NCBI GenBank assembly: GCA_034620365.1
Contig: JAQGEQ010000192.1
Coordinates: 3,219,001 to 3,283,000 of the forward strand
From: Pegea sp. RAD2-039
Taxonomy: Eukaryota; Chordata; Thaliacea; Salpida; Salpidae
Reading direction: 5' to 3'
Length of the DNA: 64,000 nucleotides
Both the position numbers and the translations under genes were made by a program. The notes beneath the pieces are model-generated. The model made no database searches, was not told the DNA's origin, and worked only from the letters and a program-made list of their open reading frames with translations. Position 1 is the stretch's first letter, and each line of letters begins with the position of its first letter. This document shows positions 34,200 through 45,315 of this stretch, in pieces.

Positions 34200-34850
34200 A
34201 TGTTTTTAATATAATCAAATAGCACCAATTATACTATCGAGACTGGACAGAAATTGATTATTTGATGCTGACATTTGGTATGAAGTAAACAGTACTTTTG
34301 ATCGGCTGTATAGTAGAGTTTGTAGTGGAATAACACTCAGCTTAAAACCAGGGCACTTATCACATTGCAGGGGTTACGTGCTAGCCATACTTGTATAAGG
34401 ATCCAACTCTAGGGTTATACAATCATCACTTATGATCTCTGAACCATTTTCGTCAACGCTGCCTCAAAACTGTCCGCATTAAATGATCAAATTTCAATTC
34501 TAAGGCCACTGTACGTGTTAAATCTAGTTATGCACATAAAAACCATTCACAAAATACATATTTTGTTAGGTCGGTAATATCTCTAGAATGAAAAATGGTC
34601 GTTTACCAAAACTTGTATTGTTTGACAAACTCTCATCTGACTGCAAAAACAGAGGTACTCAAAAAAGTAGTAAGACCTAGTAAATCTCACTTTGAAAAAA
34701 GTAGACAATTTTCCCAGTTATGTCAACTTGTAGCGGATCGTGCAGCAGGAGAAGAGCCAACGAAAGCGCACCAACATTTTTGTGAGACAAACTAGAGCCG
34801 ACACTGCAGAACAGAAAAACAAAGCGTAAAGATGATAAGGGTTCTTCGGC
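34200..34850 (+). mobile_element. Decayed LINE reverse-transcriptase C-terminal region
   Basis: Plus-strand translation over several frames gives, in order, the landmarks of the C-terminal region of a LINE polyprotein. These are HFRQRCLKTVRIK (family: FHQRCLRxILxIKW), a SSYAHKNHSQNTYFVRS step, RMKNGRLPKLVLFDKLSSD (family: RMxxxRLPKxxLYGxL), CQLVADRAA (family: xxLAxDRxxWR), and a basic tail LEPTLQNRKTKRKDD (family: RKRRKxR). Stops and shifts interrupt it throughout. It is a different LINE group from copies A and B. The open frame at 34595-34795 is part of it, not a gene. Confidence 0.7.
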
Positions 34851-37800
34851 CGCCTAACATTCTCAATAATATCTTTAAAGGATGCAAATTGTGAGTTTTC
34901 TACCTTTTTTACCCTCCTATGTTTCATTCTTTTTGTTCGTAAGGCACATGCTTCTTTTTTTGCATGATTATATCTCAAAGTACTACCAATATACCAAACC
35001 TATCTAAACGGTAGTGCATTTGGTAAAAAATTAAATTTTTATGTTTAATACAAAGTTAAGCTCCTTACTTGATTTTTTACTAAATATAAACTTAAGTCGA
35101 AAAGTTACATTTTTAATGCTGCAGTAATTTTCCAAAAAGCTCTTTGATACTTGATTAAAACTAATTGAATGATTTAATTTAAATGATTAAATTTAAGCTG
35201 ATGTTTTGTTTTTTTAATTAGTTTGTAAAATAGATATAGATATTAAAAAACATTTCTTAATTTGGTTTTATGTGCAAAAAGTTTGTTAAACAGATTTGTA
35301 TATGTCAAAGTTAAAACAAATATCAAAATATTATAAAATCATTTCATTTCATAGAAAAAATTAAGTTATTAAAATTTTTTGTTTACTAAATATAAAAAAA
35401 CTTTGGTTTTAAGGTATCAAAAATATTAACAAAATGTTTTGTGATGACTGGCTTTAGTTAAAGCATTTTTAATTAAAAAGATATAAAATCTTAAGTTAAT
35501 ACAATTACAAACCTTACGCTTGCACAATTTGTATAACCTTTTCTACTGTAATTTTAACTTACAACAGTTTTAATAAAGTAAATTATCTGACTGTAGATAC
35601 TATAGAGCTAATGACCATAAAGTTAACTTCAGTTGATATTGTTTTTGTAACAAAAACAAGCCTTATGATATCAAAAGACTGTATTTAAGAAAGGTACGAA
35701 AGCAGGTACAACAAAACTGTCATCTGTTTTAATTTTAATTATATATAAGAAATTGATAACATCAAGTTAGTGTATTTAATGTATATATTTTGTATAATAT
35801 TTAGTTCACCATAAAAATTAAGGTTTTCACTAGATAAAACAATTTTGTACAAAGTTTTTTTATCTGGTTAAACCTATATTCAACATTTTTTTCGTTTAAA
35901 CATTTGAACATTAATTCCTTTAAAGCTTGAAGTTTCTGAGTTATGCTAAAATAATAATAAAACGTCAGGTTCTTTTCAAGCTTTAGCTGTTTCAAAAACA
36001 ACCAATCATTTAAAGTTTATTGATTTTGATTACTTTGTATTCAGTTTTTTAAACTTTCAATAAACTTATCAACACTTTTTTAAAGTTTCAATTGATGTTA
36101 ACTGTACCGACATAATTGTTAGTATTCTAGCAAATACTCGATTTTGAATTTTTTGTACATCAGTAACGACCTCGGTTAAGTTCTCAAAAATATTTTTGCA
36201 ACCTGTTTATAGATAAAACGAAGGTAACCGTAAAACTTTAATCTGATGATATTTGTCGAAATCGAAAGTCTGAAGATTACTTACTAATCCGTACAAATGC
36301 CATTAGGATTTTCTTTGATCTTACATTTTAACCGCTTTTACAAAACCTTCACCTTTCTAGGTTTTACAGTCACCTTTTAAGCTTTAAGAATTTATTAAAA
36401 ATTTTTATGTTAGCTTGCTCAGGATTAAAGTTGCTTTTTTTTTAATTTCAAATACTCGATTATTATATTTGTTAAAAGTATTTATTCAATTTGTATTGTT
36501 TACCATTTTTACTTTGCATGCAATGCGTAATAAAAGTTACTTTAATGAGGGGGAAAATTTAATGATATGCTAATATATTAAAGAGATGATAGCTTTTGAG
36601 GAAGTATTTCAGTTGGGAAAAACATCCCAAACTGCGATTACCTTTTTGGAAAAGCAACTACTTCACTTGGTGCTGTTAAAGTTGTTTGATTAATTCTTAT
36701 GATTACCGTATAAAGAATTGCAAATCTAATATTATAAGCAATCATTTACATAATTAACTAAGTTTAAATAAAAACTACTTTTACTTTTCCAGTCACTTCT
36801 TCATAATGAGCTGTTTAAAAAATGATTATTTTTAATGAAATAGTTTTTTTTTCAATTTTACTCTACTGGCTAAAACTGACAAATCTTATTAAATCAAAGC
36901 AAACTGAAAAATATTAAAAATTAACTTTCTGTTTGATTTATGGGAAATTTTTAAACTTTAAAGAATAAAACTTGGTATTTATTTAATAATGTTAGACAAC
37001 AAATATCAAATGAACTATTTAGCTAATAGTTATAAAAAAGTTTTCTTTTTTATTAAAAACTAATTTATTTAATCTGCAGTTTATTTTAAAATAAGACAAA
37101 ATGTTTTCAAATATATGCTTTTGTTGATAACATTTTTTCTACCTTCACCGGATAAAAAATATTTATTTTAGTTGCCCCCAAATAGATCAAGTTTAAAAAG
37201 TTGTGTAAAAGGCTTGCTGAAAAGCTTTTATAATAATAGTAGGGAGTCATTGATAAACTTATTTGTGCCTAACTAATACAGCTGATACTTAATCAGAGTC
37301 AGATAATCTTTGAATTTGACAAACTATTATTTTTAAGATTAAACAATGATTCAACGCTTCTCATTATTTTGAAATCAAGTGATATTTTCCGACTATAAAA
37401 ATTGTTTGTCCTGATACTACTGAGAACACATACATTTGTAGTAAAATTTAGTATGTAATATTTTGTTAATATTTAACATGTAGTATAAAATAACTTAACT
37501 TAGTACTTCGGTAAATCAAGTATAGTTAGCCACTCTTAAAAAACGAAAAGCTTCTAAATGTTTTTTGGTGCATTAATATTTACAGATCACAGCTAATAAA
37601 TATTTGCAAAATCAAGTTGCTGAATAAAATAATAACAGACTTTATGCCGTTTGTAAAATATTTTATCTCAATTTGATTTCTAAGGAATTATCTGATAAGT
37701 TTCATTTTACAAAAACAATTTAACTCAATAACTTTTATAGATTTTTTTTATTATATCAATAAAGTTTCCGAATATAAGATTGTATTTTTGATTTTTAAAT

Positions 37801-40800
37801 CCTTTAAGTAAAGTAGAATACATAAAAATTTTTATTTTTTGCATACATCAAGGTGATAACAAAAATATAATTCAATATTAACATTTAAAACCTTTCTAGA
37901 TGAATAAAAGCATTAAAGAAGACTAGTAATTTAGAGTTGGAAACAGCTAATAAGTAGGTGAACAAATTAGTAATCCTAAAAATGGCAAAAACGTTTAGTT
38001 TTGTAGCTTAAAAGAATATTCATTGTTTAAATAAATCATAAAAACAAGGCTACACACAATAGCTCTAAAAACATTATTTAATCTTTTTATTTCTTTGGTA
38101 TTCTGTAATGATACCAGCTATTAATAAAACAACCTTTTTGTTGTAGTTTTTAACAACTGCAAAATATTTATGCAAGGCTATAATTGTACTTTGCTAAGTA
38201 AAAAATGTATAAAGAATTATAAGTCCCAAGTAAAACTAAACATCACTTACTAAAATAAATTAAGTCGAAAAAAATCCTAAATGATTTATCTTAATGCTTT
38301 TGAAATAATATTTACTTGAAATAAAAGTGTATACGTATTTGAAAAGATCTTTGGATTAGTCAACTCTTAAAATTGAACTTACTTGATTTTAAAATTGGTA
38401 TATTTCAAAGCTCTTAGATAGCTTTACTGATCTTGATGTTATTTAAACTAAACTTTTATATTTTTTATATATTCATTTATTTATAATATTATTTTATAAA
38501 GTTCAAAAACATATGTATATATTTCCTTGTTTAAAGAAAACTTTGATAACTTTTTGTGAAAAATAAAACTATCATTTTTACTAAAGTTATAAAAACTAGT
38601 TTGTAAGTTTTCTATATTTTACATTTATTAGCAGTAGCATATACCTTTTGTTAGTAATAAAGCGTAAATAAAAGCTAAAAATGAATTTTAAAAAAGTTTG
38701 ATAAAACATCACCAAAGTAGCAATATAAAAGCTCAAAAAATTGTGAAGGTTGCTTAGCTTTGTATGCAGAACAATTTTACCAGTAATTTAGTTAAAAGCT
38801 AGTTTAATAGTTTAAGCTAGTTTATGTATATATTTAGTTATAATAATTGTAAGATTCAAATTTATTTCACAGCATTCCTAATAATTTAAACAAAAACCTA
38901 AAATTGTTTATTTATTTTTTATAAATATAATAATAAAACTAATACTTTGTCATAAAATGTTTTATTATATTTGTATATAGTTTTAAGAACATTATAATAA
39001 CTGCTGACTTTGTTTAAAAAAAAAGTTCATTTACAATAATGAAAATATAAAGAAATTTGATTGAGATTGCCCCTACATACTAAGCTATACTAAGTATAAA
39101 AATGATTTTATGCAAACATATATTATCCAGTTTTACATAGTGACTATATATAGTGCATTTGATAAAGAGAAATTTAGTTATTATGTCTTAAGCACTTATG
39201 ATCTGCTATCTGTTTTTTATACAAATACAAGCACGGATTATTTAGTATCTAACAGTCAGTTTATTAAGTTAGTTGTCAATTATGAAAGTAGTAAACTGAT
39301 TTGTGTGTAATAAGATTAGAAGTTTACAAATTAGTTTTTGTTATTCAATATCGGGTCAAACATATAAAACGATTTTTTTTTCTATTTTTAATAAGTCAGT
39401 TTATGTTTTAACAAGGTAATTTATTGATGTTACAACTAATAAATCAGTTTATTTGAAATGACTTAGGTTTTTTTGTTTTCATCAAATGCACTACAGCCTG
39501 ATATTTATGAGAACATTTCATTATTATATGAGTGTTCAGTTATTTCGTAAATATGATTTTACAATGGTTAGTTTTGGCGCCAACTTACTGTACCCGCTAC
39601 AAATAATGGGTTTATCTTTGTCATAATAAAACGACTCTCACAGCAATCTTAAGTAGTCTTTTACTAAACAATTTTTAGTCATTTATTATCTTTAAAATAA
39701 CGTCTTTGATACCTGACAAACAACACATTTCATTAACATTTGCATCATAATAAAAATAAAAGGGTAGAACTTAGTATTTTCTAGTCGATATGAAGTTTAG
39801 AATGACTTATGGCGTTAGTTTAAACTAAATGAATAATTTTTATTGTTTATAAGACGCCCTTTTGACTATTTTGAAACAAATATACCATCGATTGTACCTT
39901 GTATCTGTAGAGAAATAAATTTCACTAAAACGTAGGAACTTTCAGACTAATTAACTAAAGTCTATATACTAAATATAGTATCATTTAATATGTTGTGTAA
40001 ACATAAAACTGGTAAAATATTAAGTAATAGTAACTGAATATAAAAACGAAAAATTGTGTTGCTATAAAAAGCATCTAAGCTATCTGTGACAATTTTGATC
40101 AAGTAGGATAAAAAGTATTTCAGCTTTTATATTGAAAATAAATCAAATCTTTGTTCTTGTTCGTTCTTCAACTCGAAAGTGCTAAGCATCAAATCCATGG
40201 TTCGCACTCAACATCTTTTTGAATACGAATTTATTTGTTCTCACCAGCAACCAACTTTTCAAGTAGTTAGCTTATAAATAGAAACATTTAAATATAATTT
40301 TACTTGCCTTGATATTTATCAAAGTATTTTAAACTGGATTTACCTGGAAATTAATCTATTTTTCACTCGGTAACTTTTATTATTTTTCAAAAGTTTTATT
40401 ATAATGAATAATATTTTGTTTCTCGTCAATTACTCATTTTATTGGTATTTTACTGACAGCCTGGCTAAATGTTTGTTTGTCAACTTTCTCTTGTTTTCAA
40501 ACTAACAAAATGCTAAAGCAGTCAACATTTTCAAGTCATGCATTGCAGTAGATTTCGTTACGCTTTTTTAAAACAATTTCTTTTCACTTTTAAACTTTTT
40601 AACAAAAAGATATGGAAGCGCATTTTTTTATTATAAGGAACTGATAAAAGGTAGTGTTGATTAAATGATATTTCTGGAAATTGTTTTATTTCTAAAAAAT
40701 ATAAATTTGAAATCCATTTTTCTCATCCTTCATGAACAAATGATTAAAACCAGAATTCAAATAAGAAATAAACAAGTTTTTTTTAAGTTTCACCTTATTA

Positions 40801-43800
40801 TTTTTGCACTGAGATGTTAACGTATATGTAAAAGTATAAAGTTTGTAAAAGATGTCAGCGTCTACAAGTAAATTGGTTTTATGAACTTAATATTTGCACG
40901 AAACATTCAAACGAGGAACAATTGAATGAAGCGATTTGTACAGAGACGTTTTAAGTCCTCAAATCTTTAGTATTTTGTTTGATTTTAGTAAACATGTCTT
41001 GTGATTATTTTGACTGTGGCTAGCCGAAAAAACCACTCTTATAATCTAACTTTTTTCGTTCTGTTACTATAAAAGCGTATCATTGATGGTTCGGACATTA
41101 GGAGATATTGTTGAGACCTTTTGTATAAATTGTGTAGAATACTTTTATTTGTATTTTAACATATTCAATTCTATCATCAAAAATATTTTGTTTCTTTATA
41201 AGCAGTCTTTCAATAAGACTGCTTCCGGCTTTATGCTGGGGTTCGGAAATCATTACGAGATTTAGATAAAACTAAACCAATTTTCAAATAAAATTATAGC
41301 ATCTGTTAACTGTTTTATACAACTAATTTAAAAACTGCCGGCTCTAGTGATGACTGGACTTTAATTTTGCATTTTAGTATTTACTTAAGTAGCTTAAAGC
41401 ATTGAAATGTTCACTTAACTCAATTTTTTGTAGTGTTTTTAATTCGACAACTCTACTTGTGTGGTAAGTTGATTTTAGATTTTATACCACCTGTTTTATT
41501 TAAATTTAAGGATATTTTTAGTAAATTTAGATCATCTTTCTCAGTAATTTTTTAATTTTATTTTCATAAAATAATTTCGAAAAAATCTTTTTCTATCGAT
41601 ATGAGTAAGTACTATTAAAAGCTCTGGCCATAATTCATTAACGATTGATGAAGTATATCTTGATCATAAGGAGATTATTATTTGCTAATGGATTTGTTGA
41701 ATTGTACAAGTATCAAAATCGAACATATTTTCTTTTATTCTGCAAGTTTTTTTCTAATTTCACTGAGAAGAATAATTACTAGAAGAGTTTTCAAGTATTT
41801 CTTGCACAACTTGTAGTATCAAGTCATTCTTTATCTATTATTTTCAACTACTTATCATTCTACTACGCATATTTACTGTACATTAATTAACAATTGAAAT
41901 CATGTAAGCCTTGTTATTAAGTAGATTTGAAATATAATTCTTTAGATGCATTTGCAAGCTTATTAGATTCGCATCAGATTACACAACATTGCGATTCTTG
42001 GAAACGAGAGAGAGAGAAATAAAAAAGAAGAAAATATGCAAACGAATGTTGGGTGTAGGTAAAACATCGTTATTACTTTTGACTTAAATGCAACAACGGT
42101 GAGGTGTTTACGGTTTGGGGTCAAATTTGTGAATACTTTCTTTAAAGGTTTAATCAGTCTCGCTTAAGACGGCAGTAAAGTTAGATAAGACTTGCTATGT
42201 AATTATTAATCTTGGAAAGTAGACATGCTAAATAACTAGATTTCAAATGATATATCATGTTTTTATCAGAAATTGACTCAGTAGAATCATCAGTCTTGAA
42301 TTTAATAATTTTTGTCTGCTTTAATTTCAAAACCAAATTTTTAATCTGTTTTTATAAATAATAAAAATGAATTTTTATAAAAAAAATTAAATAAAGTTTT
42401 TTTTTCTACGAACAGCTTTTGAGGCAGTGATAAGTTTAGTAATCCTTTTATTATTAAATAAATTGGTGAACAAAAATATAGTCAATTGGCTGTATGACAA
42501 TTCTTAGAGCTTCGTTTTAAAAATAACTAATCAGCTTCTAGTCACGTGAGATAATTGGTCGAATTTGATTACAATTGTTGTTAAAATAAATCTGATTATT
42601 TAGTGAAATGCTCCGCGCTTATTGGTTGATAATTGCTTGAAGTATAAAGTTTTTACCGGTAATTATTAAAGTATTAAACATTAAATTCTCCTAAATGTTT
42701 TTCAATACTTATATAAGCCGGAACTACTGGCAATAGAAAGAGGAAAAACAAACTATAAAACGTCTATAGTACAAAAATAATTTTTTATATGAAGATATTG
42801 TGGAATTAAAGGGGTCAAATTCGGAGGTCGTTCTAATTGATCTTTCAATGCAACAATCGGTTATTAAAAGGGCCAAAGTTGTTGTTTAACTAGGATGAGA
42901 TTCAACATCCGGTAGAAAAGGTGATTTCCATGAAAATATATTTTCCTGATTGGTTGATTAAAATACTTTAAAAACACCTCAAAAAAGCTATACTGTCAAA
43001 AAATTTAAACGAAATTTATTGAATTGTTTTCACCAATTTATTAATGATACATTTCACTAAAGTAAAAAAATATAATTCCAAATATAATTCCACTTAGGAG
43101 CTAACAAAATCATAAACAGGCCAACTGCTCGCGACGCTTCTTGGTACGCATGATTAATTTTTCAAGTTTATTTTTCTTCTAACAACTTGTGTAAGTAATT
43201 ATGGTCATCAAAGTATCGTTTTTTTCTAACCAATTTAGAATCAGTAATTTTTTTCCTTTTCTACATGATTACTGCTTGTCTTTTGGAAAAATACTTTAAG
43301 AAAAATATTATTGTCTGTATATGCAGCAATGTGATTTATGTAATGTTGGTGTGTTTCCTTTTCGACTTCTTGGTACGTTTGAAATGCAGACAAGACGACT
43401 ATCAAAATATTTTGAGAAAGTTTTTATAAACTTATTGTTTTTAAATTTAATAAAAATTTTCTTACAAATAATACTGGTTCAAAAATTAGACATAAATATA
43501 AAAATGATAGTTGATAAGCAAAACTGTATTTGCTTTCAAGTCGAAAAATCTTAAAACCTTTTTTTGTAACACAAGTATCAAGTTTTCTGTTTGAAATCAT
43601 TTTGTAGAAAGTAAGCCGCAAGTTAAGACGGTTACAAAATTGAAAAATAACTTAATAAATAAGTCAACAATTTTAATTTGAAAATTTCATCTTTGATGAC
43701 ATTTTATGGCTAGTTTAAGGCATTTAATTACATCTTAAACGAGAAAATAATTAGAAATTATCATTTTCAGTTATGTCGCTTCGTGTTATTGGTAAACAAT

Positions 43801-44718
43801 TTCTTTAGTTAAATTTTCAATTAACAAAAATATATAAATCAATCAGAAAATTTAATTATCACTTTTAATTATAAATCAATCAGGTTTGCTTTTGGTTTCA
43901 TTTAAAGCTTGAACCAGTGTTGAACCTCTAATAAATTTAATTTTTTAACAAGGGATTTTCTCTAGCCAGTATAATGTTTGTTAGCTTTAATATGATTGAT
44001 TTCACACAAGATAAATACAGTTTTGATCTCTTTACTTCAATTCTACTCTCAATATTTACAGTTGTGAAATAGGATTTTAAAGATTCTTAATAATCGTAAA
44101 GAAAGTTATTTTTTAACTTCACATTGCTTTGACTTTTGACCACTCTTGGTAATCTGAATCTGAGTATTTGATCTTTTAAGCCTTTTTTGAAAGTGTAGCT
44201 ATCTATGGTATGTAAAATGTAAATATTTCTCCGATAAAATGGCTTTGCTCAAAATTTTAAAGGTTGTTAGTACTTGAGAGCAAGCTTACTAAACTCTATT
44301 TCAAATGTGAATCACAGTAAGGTTGACAATTTGAATTTGTAATAATAAAGTCTTGATGATTTTATAAAAACAAGCAGCATTAAAGATGATTATTTGGTTT
44401 ATTTTCAGTCTGCATTTCTAAATGACCTTTCAAGTTCGTACTGAAAAATTGATGAAGTCAAAGCTTTTACTTTTTAAACTGATGCAGAGAATTTTATTTT
44501 CAGCTAAGAGGAATTTTTATTAGATTATATAATAAAATGAAAAGTGACAAGGAAATGATTCTATCAAAAACAAATCAGACGTTACATTAAAGAAGTTAAA
44601 CATTACTTGCAAACATAAATATAAATAAATGTGGCATCGAGAATGAAGATAAATACAGAGATGACTAAACACAGACAGACTGCCAGTTAATGAGGTTCAC
44701 GATCAGCTTTTTGTTTAG
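34851..44718. other. Gene-poor interval of about 10 kb
   Basis: No exon chain, conserved domain or clear transposon was found on either strand. The short open frames here (35801-36001, 39110-39310, 41083-41265, 43321-43554) have low-complexity composition typical of chance frames in A+T-rich DNA. A perfect 10-bp hairpin lies at 41200-41224 and a GA-rich run at about 42005-42037. A GTCACGTGAG E-box occurs at 42541. The 3' part probably contains distal regulatory sequence of the FN3 gene. Confidence 0.4.
41200..41224. repeat. Perfect 10-bp hairpin with 5-base loop
   Basis: AAGCAGTCTT (41200-41209), loop TCAAT, AAGACTGCTT (41215-41224). The stem is exact and more G+C-rich than the surroundings. 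On the plus strand it is followed by CCGGCTTTATGCTGG. No associated gene was identified. Confidence 0.6.
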
Positions 44719-44780
44719 CATTACGTCACCTACTAACATCCTTTTTTATTAACTGCAGCGCATTATAAAAGTCACGTGAC
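44719..44780 (+). promoter_or_regulatory. Promoter-like cluster: CRE-like site, TATA box, palindromic E-box
   Basis: TTACGTCA at 44721-44728 is a near-consensus CREB/ATF site. TATAAAAG at 44764-44771 is a consensus TATA box. It overlaps the perfect palindrome GTCACGTGAC at 44771-44780, whose CACGTG core is a bHLH-zip (USF/MITF/TFE type) site. The cluster lies about 475-535 bases upstream of the FN3-gene start codon on the same strand, so it could be that gene's promoter. No transcript data support this here. Confidence 0.45.
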
Positions 44781-44847
44781 TTTAGGGTGATCATATATAA
44801 TGTTGCCAGAGTGAATTTTTAAACTCCAAAGTTTACTTACTAGTAGT

Positions 44848-44881
44848 AACCTACTATTGAAGTAGTTTACCTACTATTGAA
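44848..44881. repeat. Two-copy direct repeat, period 20
   Basis: ACCTACTATTGAAG occurs at 44848-44861 and again at 44868-44881, with similar flanks (GTAA / GTTT). It lies between the TATA-like site and the start codon of the FN3 gene and may be duplicated factor-binding sites or a chance small duplication. Confidence 0.6.
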
Positions 44882-45254
44882 GGCGTAAGTCTCTATTAGA
44901 TTACAGATCTGTTTTGCTGTTGGCAGCATTATTGCAGTTTTTATCAGTCTCATTTGAGTATAATTAAGAAGTAAAGAGATTGGCCTTTCTTGTTTTAGAT
45001 AAGTTTTTTTTCATTTGTAACTTTTGACAGGATTGAAAAATTACAAAAGCCTTTTTATTATTTAGTATCAAACATTTTACATTTAAAAACAATAACTTTA
45101 TCAAAGATTTCTTTATAAAGTTTGTAAAAACTAACTAAAAATTTTCCTTAAAAAGGTGATCAGCTTAAAAAAGGATTTTTATTCTTTTTTATTAATTTCC
45201 CCCACTTCCATTTGAAAGATCATTTTAGTAGAGAGGTTCAATCTAATCGAAAGG

Positions 45255-45315
45255 ATGTTACGGATGTTAATCCTGCTGACGTTGCTCAGCTCTTCACTGG
45301 GTTCTTCTTTCAATG
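45255..45315 (+). other. FN3 gene exon 1: signal peptide
   Basis: Twenty codons with a hydrophobic core ([14 protein letters not shown]), split from the mature protein by a phase-1 intron with donor G|GTAATT. An acceptor-like TCATTTTAG ends at 45228, 26 bases before the ATG. Confidence 0.8.

Noticed and set aside
34595-34978. Open frames on both strands near 34.6-35.0 kb
   Set aside because: They are parts or complements of the decayed LINE tail, with frame changes relative to the family pattern.
39110-41265. Open frames of 60-66 codons in the gene-poor interval
   Set aside because: Rich in Tyr, Phe, Ile, Asn and Lys as expected from translated A+T-rich noise; no conserved pattern.
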